A DNA stretch of 64,000 bases from CADEEN01 sp040384625 (lineage in GTDB: Bacteria > Pseudomonadota > Gammaproteobacteria > Burkholderiales > Burkholderiaceae_C): the NCBI GenBank assembly GCA_040384625.1, contig JAZKIW010000010.1, positions 1 through 64,000 of the forward strand, given 5' to 3'. Positions 18,045-25,411 of the stretch are shown piece after piece; position 1 is the first letter of the stretch, and every line of letters starts with the position of its first letter. The notes under the pieces were generated by a model. The model saw only the letters and a program-made list of their open reading frames with translations. It did not search any database and had not been told where the DNA came from. The position numbers and the translations under genes are program-made.

Positions 18045-18068
18045 GGGCGGCCGCTGGCCGCCCTTTTT
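18045..18068 (+). terminator. Rho-independent terminator
   Basis: GGGCGGCC (18045-18052), loop GCT, GGCCGCCC (18056-18063), followed by TTTTT. It ends the ribonuclease/barstar/small-ORF transcript. The convergent GNAT gene ends 10 nt beyond and may use the same stem. Confidence 0.9.
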
Positions 18069-18077
18069 ACTTCTCGC

Positions 18078-18569
18078 TCACCCCAGCTCGGCCTTCAGGT
18101 AGTGCGCGCCCGGTATCGGGTTGAAGTAGTAAGGCGGAATTTCCTTGAAGCCAAGGCTCGCATACAAGCCGCGCGCCGCCTCCATGTCGTCCAGCGTGTC
18201 GAGCAGCATCGACGAGTACCCGGCCTGCACGCCGCGATCGAGCAGGGCCTGCGCCAGCAGGCGCCCGAGGCCGAACTTGCGGTAGGCCGGGCGCACGTAC
18301 AGGCGCTTCATCTCGCAGCCATTGGCGTCGTCGGAGTCGGGCAGGGGCCGCAGTGCGCCGCAACCGGCCACTTCGCCATCGACCGTGGCGAGTAGCAAGG
18401 CCCCGCGCGGCGGTACGTACTCGCCCGGCAGCGCTTCCAGCTCGGCCTCGAAGTTCTGGAAGCACAGGTCGACGCCGAGGCTGGCCGCGTACTCGCGGAA
18501 GATCGCCCGGGTGGCGACCAACAGGTCGGGCGTGGCGGGGGTCAGCAACTCGATGACGGGCGCCGTCAT
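18078..18569 (-). CDS. GNAT-family N-acetyltransferase
   Basis: 163 aa with a complete GNAT fold: the beta-4 strand EMKRLYVRPAYRKFGLGRLLAQ carries the acetyl-CoA pyrophosphate loop (R/Q-x-x-G-x-G/A form, here RKFGLG), followed by MLLDTLDDMEAARGLYASLGFKEIPPYYFNP. Many close relatives act on small molecules or amino acids; the substrate cannot be told. Its ATG overlaps the stop of the cytochrome b561 gene by 4 nt, so the two form an operon. Confidence 0.9.
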   Translation of the reverse strand: MTAPVIELLTPATPDLLVATRAIFREYAASLGVDLCFQNFEAELEALPGEYVPPRGALLLATVDGEVAGCGALRPLPDSDDANGCEMKRLYVRPAYRKFGLGRLLAQALLDRGVQAGYSSMLLDTLDDMEAARGLYASLGFKEIPPYYFNPIPGAHYLKAELG

Positions 18570-19264
18570 ATCGAACCCAGACTACCGACCCACCACGCGA
18601 ACACCGACGCCGAGGCAACGATCGCCAGAGCAACAAGGCGCGCGCGGACGCCGTCCTTGGAGGAGACCGCATCGACCGGCAGCGACATGTCGCCATGGAT
18701 CATCGGCGCGATCAGGTTGCGTCGTCTGCGCCAGAGGTAGTACAGCACGGCCAGCACGTGCACGAAGACCAGCGAGAGCAGCAGCCACTTGCCCGGTCCT
18801 TCATGCCAGGCACTCGCCGCAGTGGCGGCTTTGCCCGAGACGAAACGATTCAGCGGCCCGGTCGTCGCGATCTCGTCGTCGGCCATCAGGCCGGTAGCAA
18901 CCTGAAGCGCCAAGAGAGCGAGCAGTGCCCAGACCGACAAGGCACCGACGGGGCTGTGGCCGATGTCGTAGCGCCCACCGGGACCACCATCCCCGCGGAG
19001 ATAGGCAATGACCTTGCGCGGGCCGTACAGGAACGAAGCAAAGCGCGACCAATACCCACCCGCGAAGCCCCAGACCAGGCGAAAGAGCAGCAGCGCCAGC
19101 ACCACCAGGCCGAAGCGGGTGTGCCAGACCATCGCATTCCCGCCGATCTGGCCGCTGACCACCGAAGCGATCAGCGTCAGCGTCAGCAGCCAGTGAAACA
19201 AGCGTGTCGGCAGGTCCCACACGCGAACGGACGTCAAAACGGGCTCGGCAGGCTCGGGGATCAT
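18566..19264 (-). CDS. Cytochrome b561-family di-haem membrane protein
   Basis: 232 aa with four main transmembrane helices and a fifth near the C-terminus. Candidate haem-ligand His residues are in RLFHWLLTL (helix 1), MVWHTRFGLVVL (helix 2), DIGHSPVGALSV (before helix 3) and LVFVHVLAVLYYL (helix 4), the pattern of bacterial cytochrome b561/Ni-Fe-hydrogenase-type b subunits. The start at 19264 begins the usual short soluble N-terminus with RVWDLPTRLFHW. It is divergent from a cytochrome c' gene, so the two may exchange electrons in the periplasm/inner membrane. Confidence 0.9.
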   Translation of the reverse strand: MIPEPAEPVLTSVRVWDLPTRLFHWLLTLTLIASVVSGQIGGNAMVWHTRFGLVVLALLLFRLVWGFAGGYWSRFASFLYGPRKVIAYLRGDGGPGGRYDIGHSPVGALSVWALLALLALQVATGLMADDEIATTGPLNRFVSGKAATAASAWHEGPGKWLLLSLVFVHVLAVLYYLWRRRRNLIAPMIHGDMSLPVDAVSSKDGVRARLVALAIVASASVFAWWVGSLGSI

Positions 19265-19450
19265 CTCGGGATTTGGGGCGCTTGGCGCGGGCCACCACGA
19301 TAACGTGCCGGAGCGCGGGTTGCCAATAGCGATACCAGGGCTTACCCGAGGCATGCAAGGACCCAACGACGGCCTGCGTAAACTGAGCGAGCCAGTGGCC
19401 GCCACCTTGCCGCTGCTTTACCGTGCTCGCTTACCCCTGGAGAAAACCGC

Positions 19451-19924
19451 ATGCAGTCGATGAAGTACCGCTCCACTCTGGCCGCCACAGCGCTTGGCCT
19501 GGGCATGGCACTGGCCGCCTTGCCCGCTTCGGCACAGTTCCGCAATGCCGACGCCGCCATCAAGTACCGGCAAAGCGCGATGTCTCTGCAAGGCAACCAC
19601 ATGGCCCGTGTCTTCGCGATGGCCAACGGACAGGTGCCCTTCGATGCCAAGGTCGCGGCTGAGCAGATCGACATCGTCGCCGCGCTCAACCGCTTGCAAT
19701 TCGCCGCATTCATCGACGGCAGCGACAAGGGCAACACCCGCGCCAAGCCGGAAATCTGGACCGAGAAGGACAAGTTCTCCGCAGCGATTGCCAAGAGCCA
19801 GGAAGACGTCGGCAAGCTGGTTGCCGCCGGCAAGGCCGGCAACCTCGATCAGATCAAGGCCGCCGCCGGTGCCGTCGGCCAGAGCTGCAAGGCCTGCCAC
19901 GACGCATACCAGAAGCCGCAGTAA
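19451..19924 (+). CDS. Cytochrome c'
   Basis: 157 aa. A signal peptide (MKYRSTLAATALGLGMALAALPASAQ) is followed by a four-helix-bundle protein beginning FRNADAAIKYRQSAM. The single haem site CKACH is near the C-terminus (about residues 147-151), as in cytochrome c', where the haem is five-coordinate and binds NO or CO. Family role: periplasmic protection against NO or electron transfer. It is divergent from a cytochrome b561 gene with 186 nt between the starts. Confidence 0.93.
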   Translation: MQSMKYRSTLAATALGLGMALAALPASAQFRNADAAIKYRQSAMSLQGNHMARVFAMANGQVPFDAKVAAEQIDIVAALNRLQFAAFIDGSDKGNTRAKPEIWTEKDKFSAAIAKSQEDVGKLVAAGKAGNLDQIKAAAGAVGQSCKACHDAYQKPQ

Positions 19925-19951
19925 GGCAAGCGGCGGCGCGACCCGCCAGCG

Positions 19952-20686
19952 TCAAGCGCGGTCTGTCGCCGGTTCGGCAAAGCCGAGCACGACCCTGCGC
20001 GTCATGGCTGACTTCTTTTCGATCTTGGTAACGACCACGGCGCCGATCTCCGCCGTGTTGGCGACGTGGGTGCCGCCGCAGGGCTGCAGGTCGACGCCCT
20101 CGATCTCGAGCACGCGCACGCGACCCAGTCCGCGCGGGGGCTGCACGCTCATGCTGCGCACCAGGCCCGGATTCGCATCGAGCTCGGCCTCGCTGATCCA
20201 GCGGTGGCGCACGGCATGGGCCTCGGCCACCAGGCGGGCAATGCCGGCTGTCAGCGTCGCCTTGTCGAGCGGCTCGCTCATGTGGAAGTCGAGTCGCGCG
20301 TAGTCGGCGGTGATCGAACAGCCGTCCACCGGATACGGCACCAATGCACACAGCAGGTGCGTGCTGGTGTGAAAGCGCATGTGGCGCTGGCGGCGATGCC
20401 AGTCGATCTGCGCCGTGAGGACCATACCCGGCGTCAGCCAGGCCAGATCGGCCTCGCTCGCCGGCAGATGCAGCACCGAGCCGGGCCGCGACTTCGACTT
20501 GCGCGCATCGGCGATCAACAGCCGGCGGCCATCGGCGAGCAGCAGCGCACCGGCATCGCCGGCCTGACCGCCACCGAGCGGGTAGAACACGGTTCGATCG
20601 AGGATCACACCGCCTTCGTCCACGGCCAACACGCTTGCGCTGCACTCGCGCAGCGTCGCGTCGTCTCGAAACAGTTCTTCGGTCAT
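19952..20686 (-). CDS. alaX: Alanyl-tRNA editing protein, AlaX family (long form)
   Basis: 244 aa. A trans-editing factor that deacylates Ser-tRNA(Ala) or Gly-tRNA(Ala). The N-terminal beta-barrel (VFYPLGGGQAGDAG) and the catalytic zinc domain with HTSTH near residue 104 and CGGTH near residue 208 are both present, matching the AlaX-M/L type. The ATG overlaps the stop of the dehydratase gene (TGATG). It is the last gene of a six-gene operon of amino-acid enzymes; editing may protect against a mis-charged amino acid handled by the operon (inference). Confidence 0.93.
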   Translation of the reverse strand: MTEELFRDDATLRECSASVLAVDEGGVILDRTVFYPLGGGQAGDAGALLLADGRRLLIADARKSKSRPGSVLHLPASEADLAWLTPGMVLTAQIDWHRRQRHMRFHTSTHLLCALVPYPVDGCSITADYARLDFHMSEPLDKATLTAGIARLVAEAHAVRHRWISEAELDANPGLVRSMSVQPPRGLGRVRVLEIEGVDLQPCGGTHVANTAEIGAVVVTKIEKKSAMTRRVVLGFAEPATDRA

Positions 20687-21660
20687 CACCAGGCCTCGCC
20701 GTCTTCACCTGCCAGCACACGTGCGAAAAGCGCACGATCCACATTGCCACCGCACAGCGTGACGCCGACCGAGCGGCCGCGCCAGCGCGCCGCCTGCTGC
20801 GTCGCAGCGGCCAGCGACGCCGCACCAGCGCCTTCGGCCACGTTGTGCGTCGCCGAAAACAGCAGGCGCATGGCACTGGCCACTTCGTCATCGGTCACGC
20901 TCACGACATCGTCGACTTCGCGCCGGATCAGCTCGAGTGCCTCGGGCTCGGCCACGCGGCAAGCCATGCCATCGGCCAGCACCGTGCTCGTCGGCGCCTC
21001 GATGCAGTGCCCGGCGCGATACGAGTCGAGGTAGGCGGTGGCGTGGGCCGAGACCACGCCGACGATGCGCGTTGCCGCGCCCGTGTGCGCCCGCGCCGTG
21101 ATGCAGGCGCAGATGCCCGAACCCAGGCCGACCGGCACGAACACCACGGCCGGCTGCACAGCGCGAAAGAACTCGATCCAGTAGCTGGCCACGCCCAGCA
21201 CCAGATCGCGGTGGAACGAAGGCACGTAGTGCAGGCCGCGTTCGCCCGCGAGCAGCACCGCGTGCTCGCGCGCCTCCTGGAAGTCGTGGCCCTGTTCGAC
21301 CAGCTCGGCGCCCAAGGCGCGCATCGCCGCATTCTTTTCGACCGAGTTGCCGTGCGGCACCACGATCGTCGCGCTCAAGCCCTGACGCTGCGCGGCGAAG
21401 GCCACCGACTGGCCGTGGTTGCCGCGGGTCGCGCTGATCACCCCAGGGCAGGCAGGCTCGCGGTGCGCCAGGGCTCGCAGGTAGACCAGGCCGCCGCGAA
21501 GCTTGAAGGCGCCCAGCGGCGTGTGGTTCTCGTGCTTGACCCAGATTTCGGTGCCGAGCCGCTCACGCAGCAACGGCCAGGCGTACTGCGGCGTTGGCGC
21601 CATCGTGGCGTAAACCGTTGTTTGCGCGCTATCGATCTCGTCGCTGCTGATGGTCTGCAT
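20686..21660 (-). CDS. Threonine/serine dehydratase-like PLP enzyme (fold type II)
   Basis: 324 aa. The PLP Lys lies in LGAFKLRGG (family SFKxRG), the phosphate-site/substrate loop SATRGNHGQS follows, and VPVGLGSGICA is the Gly-rich PLP phosphate loop. A C-terminal ACT regulatory domain is absent, so this is a catabolic-length enzyme. The reaction class is beta-elimination of a hydroxy amino acid to a 2-oxo acid and ammonia. Start ATG at 21660. It lies 7 nt after a VOC-family gene and overlaps the AlaX gene, so it is coupled to both. Confidence 0.9.
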   Translation of the reverse strand: MQTISSDEIDSAQTTVYATMAPTPQYAWPLLRERLGTEIWVKHENHTPLGAFKLRGGLVYLRALAHREPACPGVISATRGNHGQSVAFAAQRQGLSATIVVPHGNSVEKNAAMRALGAELVEQGHDFQEAREHAVLLAGERGLHYVPSFHRDLVLGVASYWIEFFRAVQPAVVFVPVGLGSGICACITARAHTGAATRIVGVVSAHATAYLDSYRAGHCIEAPTSTVLADGMACRVAEPEALELIRREVDDVVSVTDDEVASAMRLLFSATHNVAEGAGAASLAAATQQAARWRGRSVGVTLCGGNVDRALFARVLAGEDGEAW

Positions 21661-21667
21661 AGGTCCC

Positions 21668-22318
21668 TCAACCAGAGACGAGGGTGACGCGGCCGCGAGG
21701 CGTGTCGAGGCTGGCGCTGAGCGCCGGGCCAGGCGTGGCAGCGATTTCGACACGCGGCAAGGCGAGCGCCTGTTCAACGCCCGGCTCCAGGCCGCGCAGC
21801 GTGAGCGAGCGCAATCGGATGCCCGACGCGGGCATCGACAGGGTCGGATGCGGGGTGCGTCCCCAGTCCATCAGCGTCGGCAGCGCGCCGCGAGCGATGA
21901 GTTGGCCATCGTCACGCACGTTGATTCGCCACTCGAGGCGGCCCTGTGGCGTATCGCGAGATGCGGCGAGCGTTGCGCCAAGCTCCCATCCGGAAGCTCT
22001 CAGTTTCGCGCTCAGCGCATCCAGCGCGCTGCAACGCGCCACAAAGTGCAGCAGCCGCGGGCCGGTGGCCAGATCGAGTGTGTCGAGGCCGAACCAACGC
22101 GCCCGCCCGGGCGCCGACGCCATCGGATCGATGGCGATGATCTCCAAGAAGACCTGCGGGAAAGCGTCGTCGCCGATGTTGAGCAGGCGGTTGTGCGTGC
22201 CCATCAGCGGATGCCGCCCGCCCGGGCCAGGCGTGGTGCCGAGCGTGGCTTCGCACCACTGCACGCCTTCGTCGAGGCTCGAGGCAGCGACCACCAGGTG
22301 ATCGAGCTGCGCGCTCAC
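21668..22318 (-). CDS. VOC-superfamily (glyoxalase-like) protein
   Basis: 216 aa from a GTG start overlapping the preceding stop. It begins with the VOC-type QLDHLVVAASSLDEGVQWCE and contains HPLMGTHNRLLNIGDDAFPQVFLEIIAIDP, the layout of the Glyoxalase_3 (DUF4394-like) cupin-like fold found in Burkholderiales. Metal ligands may be His7, His41 and Glu in FLEI. The reaction is unknown. It lies within the amino-acid operon between PhzF and the dehydratase. Confidence 0.82.
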   Translation of the reverse strand: MSAQLDHLVVAASSLDEGVQWCEATLGTTPGPGGRHPLMGTHNRLLNIGDDAFPQVFLEIIAIDPMASAPGRARWFGLDTLDLATGPRLLHFVARCSALDALSAKLRASGWELGATLAASRDTPQGRLEWRINVRDDGQLIARGALPTLMDWGRTPHPTLSMPASGIRLRSLTLRGLEPGVEQALALPRVEIAATPGPALSASLDTPRGRVTLVSG

Positions 22319-23160
22319 AAGGTCACCGAGCCCTCGATGCAGCCGACGCTGTCGCCGCCGATCCAGATGTCATCGCCGAGGCGCTCGACATGCACGCGCC
22401 CGGCGCGGCCGAGCGCGTGGCCCTGACTGGCGACATAGCGGTCGGGTGCCCGGCCGCTGCCAGTCAGCCATTGCGCCAGCGCCGCGTTCAGGCTGCCCGT
22501 GACCGGGTCTTCGTCGACCCCGTCCACGACGCTGAAGAAGGCGCGGACCTCGAACGCACATTCGGCGCCGGCAGGCCATGGGCCGACCACGCCGACGTCC
22601 AGGCCACGCAGTGCAGCTCGATCGGGTCGCAGCGCCTGCACCGCCTCGGCGCTGCCGAGCAGGACGGCGCGCCAGCCGGGACCGTTGTCGCACCAGGCGC
22701 TGTCCACGACATCGGCGCGGGCGAGGCCCAGGCCGGCGGCGATGCGCTGGATGTCCGCCTCATCGAGTGGGCCGCTGCGTCGTCGCGGCGGCGCAGCGAA
22801 AGCCAGGCGTGAACCTTCGCGACGGATGCGCACCAGGCCGGCGCCGCACTCCTGCACGATGAACTCGCCCTGGGGCTGGCCGCCCGCTCCGAGCCAGGCT
22901 TGGCAGCTGCCCAGCGTCGGGTGGCCAGCGAAGGGCAGTTCGCGTCCCGGACAGAAGATGCGCAGGGCATAGTCGGCGCCGGGTTGCGTCGGCGGCAATA
23001 CGAAGGTCGCCTCGGACAGGTTGGTCCAGTCGGTGAAGCGCTGCATCGCCGCAGTGTCGAGCCCGCGGCCGTCCAACACCACGGCGACGGGGTTGCCCTG
23101 GTAGGGGCGTGCGGTGAACACATCCACTTGGGCGAACGGACGCGGGCGGGGTGCATTCAT
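22315..23160 (-). CDS. PhzF-family isomerase/epimerase
   Basis: 281 aa, the usual PhzF length. The N-terminal half starts VDVFTARPYQGNPVAVVLD; the catalytic Glu is in TNLSEATFVLPP near residue 45; ELPFAGHPTLGSCQAWL is the conserved second motif; and DEDPVTGSLNAALAQWL is the C-terminal-half counterpart. The family includes a phenazine-biosynthesis isomerase, diaminopimelate-epimerase-like proteins and trans-3-hydroxyproline-related enzymes. The substrate is unknown. Both ends overlap neighbours by 4 nt. Confidence 0.92.
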   Translation of the reverse strand: MNAPRPRPFAQVDVFTARPYQGNPVAVVLDGRGLDTAAMQRFTDWTNLSEATFVLPPTQPGADYALRIFCPGRELPFAGHPTLGSCQAWLGAGGQPQGEFIVQECGAGLVRIRREGSRLAFAAPPRRRSGPLDEADIQRIAAGLGLARADVVDSAWCDNGPGWRAVLLGSAEAVQALRPDRAALRGLDVGVVGPWPAGAECAFEVRAFFSVVDGVDEDPVTGSLNAALAQWLTGSGRAPDRYVASQGHALGRAGRVHVERLGDDIWIGGDSVGCIEGSVTL

Positions 23161-24365
23161 CGCAATGCCGCCTCGGCCTGGCGCAACACGCCGGCCAGGG
23201 CCGCCACCCCGGCCTCGATCTGGTCGGCGGCCACCGTCACGAAACTCAGGCGCAGGGTGTTGCGCACCGGCGCGGTCGCGAAGAAGGGTTCGCCCGGCAC
23301 GAAGGCCATGCCGGCCTCGACCGCCCGCGGCAGCAGGGCCATCGCATCGAGGCCCGCCGGCAGCTCGAGCCAGAAGAACATCCCGCCCACCGGTCGCTGC
23401 CATTGCGCCAGTCCCGACAGATGCTGTTTCAGCGCAGCGTCCATCGCATCGCGCTGTGCCCGGTAGCGGGCGCGGATCGTCGGCACATGGCGGTCGAGCA
23501 GGCCGTCGCGCACGACCTCGTAGACCAGACGCTGGTTGAAGATCGAGGTGTGCAGGTCCGACGCCTGCTTGGCCTGCAACAGCTTGGGGTACAGCGCCGA
23601 CGGAGCCACCACATAGCCCAGGCGCAAGCCCGGCGCCAACACCTTCGAGAACGAGCCCAGGTAAAGCACACCCTCAGGCCAGCGTGTCGCCAGCGGCGCT
23701 GGCGGCGGCGCGTCGTACCAAAGGTCGCCATAGGGGTTGTCTTCGATGAGCGGCAGGCCCGCGCTGCGTGCGGCGGCCACCAGCGCGGCGCGGCGCGCCT
23801 CGGTGTAGACGTGCCCTGTCGGGTTCTGGAAATTGGGCAGCAAGTAGGCGAAGCGCGCGCCCGCAGCGGCGGCGGCCAGCGCGCTCGGCAGCGGCCCTTC
23901 GTGGTCGGACTCGAGCGAGAACACCTCGGGCTCGTAGGGCGCAAAGGCCTGCAGCGCGCCCAGGTAGGTCGGGGTCTCGACCAAGACGCGCGAGCCGGCG
24001 TCGATCAGGACCTTGGCCGCCAGGTCCAGTCCCTGTTGCGAGCCGGTGGTGATCAGCACCTGGTCGGCATCGACCTTCATGTCGTGCTGCTGCGCCAGAT
24101 GGTGTGCAACCCATTTGCGCAGTGGCGCATAACCCTCGCTCGCGGCGTACTGCAAGGCTTCGCGCGGCGCTTCGCGCAGCACCTTCTCGCACGCGTCGCG
24201 CACGGCCTGGATCGGAAAGGTGTCGGCCGACGGCAGGCCGCCGGCCAGCGAGACGATGCCTGGCTGCTCGGTGACCTTAAGGATTTCTCTGATGATCGAC
24301 GGGTTCATGCGCTCGGCACGGCGGGCCAGGGTGAACACAGCGGGGGAGCTTGGATTCGGCTTCAT
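23157..24365 (-). CDS. PLP-dependent aminotransferase (2-aminoadipate aminotransferase/LysN-like)
   Basis: 402 aa fold type I aminotransferase. Features in order: SLAGGLPSADTFP, LQYAASEGYAPLRKWVA, ITTGSQQGLDLAAKVLIDAG, LPNFQNPTGHVYTEARRAAL, IEDNPYGDLWYD, and the PLP Lys in YLGSFSKVLAPGLRLGYVV. This is the MocR-associated/LysN subgroup, with broad specificity for branched, aromatic or aminoadipate substrates. It is the second gene of the operon, overlapping both the exporter and PhzF genes by 4 nt. Confidence 0.92.
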   Translation of the reverse strand: MKPNPSSPAVFTLARRAERMNPSIIREILKVTEQPGIVSLAGGLPSADTFPIQAVRDACEKVLREAPREALQYAASEGYAPLRKWVAHHLAQQHDMKVDADQVLITTGSQQGLDLAAKVLIDAGSRVLVETPTYLGALQAFAPYEPEVFSLESDHEGPLPSALAAAAAGARFAYLLPNFQNPTGHVYTEARRAALVAAARSAGLPLIEDNPYGDLWYDAPPPAPLATRWPEGVLYLGSFSKVLAPGLRLGYVVAPSALYPKLLQAKQASDLHTSIFNQRLVYEVVRDGLLDRHVPTIRARYRAQRDAMDAALKQHLSGLAQWQRPVGGMFFWLELPAGLDAMALLPRAVEAGMAFVPGEPFFATAPVRNTLRLSFVTVAADQIEAGVAALAGVLRQAEAALR

Positions 24366-25321
24366 GGTCGGGCATGGCTGTTGGGCCGGGCGAGGGAAGG
24401 GTCGATTCTGGGCGCTGCAGCGGCTCTGAGCGGCATGCGCTTGCCGGCCAGCACGACGGCCATCACGGCCAACGCAAAGAGCACGGTCACGCTGTCCAGG
24501 CGCTCTCCAAGCACCGGCACCGCGAACAGCAGGGCCAAGAAGGGTTGCAGCAGTTGCACCTGGCTCACGCGCAGCACACCGCCCAGGGCCAGTCCGCGGT
24601 ACCAGGCAAAGAAGCCGAGCCACATCGAGAACAGCGTGACATAGGCCAGCCCGCCCCAGGCACTGGGGCGCACCGCCACCGCGTCGGTCGGCCAGGTCGC
24701 GACCATCGCGGGCAAGGTGAGCGGCAAGGACAGCACCAGCACCCAGCAGATCACCTGCTCGGCCGGCAACCGGGCCGAGACCTGGGCGCCGGCGACGTAG
24801 CCGACGGACGCGCAGGCCACTGCCAGCAGCAGCAGTCCGTCGGCGGCGCTCAGGCTGCCCTGGCCCTGGTGCGCGGCGAAGGCCAGCACCAGCACGCAAC
24901 CGACCACCGCGCAAACCCAGAAGCCGCGCGAACCGCGCTGGCCCAGCCACAGCGCGGCCGCCACCGCTGTGCCCAGCGGCAGCACACCGGTGACCACGGC
25001 CGCGTGCGTCGCATCGACATGGCGCAAGGCCAGGGCCAGGAGGAGCGGAAAGCCCAGCACGGTGCCGAGCGCGCACAGCGCCAGCGCCGGCCAGTGCCCA
25101 CGCGGCGGCAGCGCAGCACCGACCCAGCGCAGGTAAGCCAGGCTCAGCAGCCCGGCCAGGCCGGCGCGGGCGGCCGTGACGAAAGCCGGTGGCAACTGCG
25201 GGTCGCCGGCAGCGCCGACGGCCAGGCGTGTCATTGGCAGGGTCATCGCGAAGATCACGACCCCCAGCACGCCTAGGGCGAAGCCACGCGAAGTGTCGGA
25301 CATTGAAGTTGGGCGGGACAT
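24362..25321 (-). CDS. EamA/DMT-family transporter
   Basis: 319 aa, ten hydrophobic helices in two EamA repeats (about residues 12-145 and 160-295), as in RhaT/RarD-type metabolite or amino-acid exporters. First gene of the operon, divergent from the MocR regulator, with 90 nt between the starts. ATG at 25321 or, 18 nt inside, at 25303; neither has a strong ribosome site. Placement with an aminotransferase and a MocR regulator suggests export of an amino acid or amino-acid analogue. Confidence 0.88.
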   Translation of the reverse strand: MSRPTSMSDTSRGFALGVLGVVIFAMTLPMTRLAVGAAGDPQLPPAFVTAARAGLAGLLSLAYLRWVGAALPPRGHWPALALCALGTVLGFPLLLALALRHVDATHAAVVTGVLPLGTAVAAALWLGQRGSRGFWVCAVVGCVLVLAFAAHQGQGSLSAADGLLLLAVACASVGYVAGAQVSARLPAEQVICWVLVLSLPLTLPAMVATWPTDAVAVRPSAWGGLAYVTLFSMWLGFFAWYRGLALGGVLRVSQVQLLQPFLALLFAVPVLGERLDSVTVLFALAVMAVVLAGKRMPLRAAAAPRIDPSLARPNSHARP

Positions 25322-25385
25322 GACTGCGAGTCTAGGCCGCACGACCAGCACAGCAGCAGTACACTTAACGACGCCCTGCCATCCT

Positions 25386-25411
25386 CTGTATGGCTGCGCA
25401 AGCTGGTACAG
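25386..25411 (+). promoter_or_regulatory. Dyad abutting the MocR start codon
   Basis: CTGTA (25386-25390) and TACAG (25407-25411) form an inverted repeat with a 16-nt spacer, ending at the base before the MocR ATG. The 90-nt divergent region also holds TACACTTAACG. MocR proteins often bind repeated short motifs in the intergenic region between themselves and a divergent target. This assignment is tentative. Confidence 0.35.
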
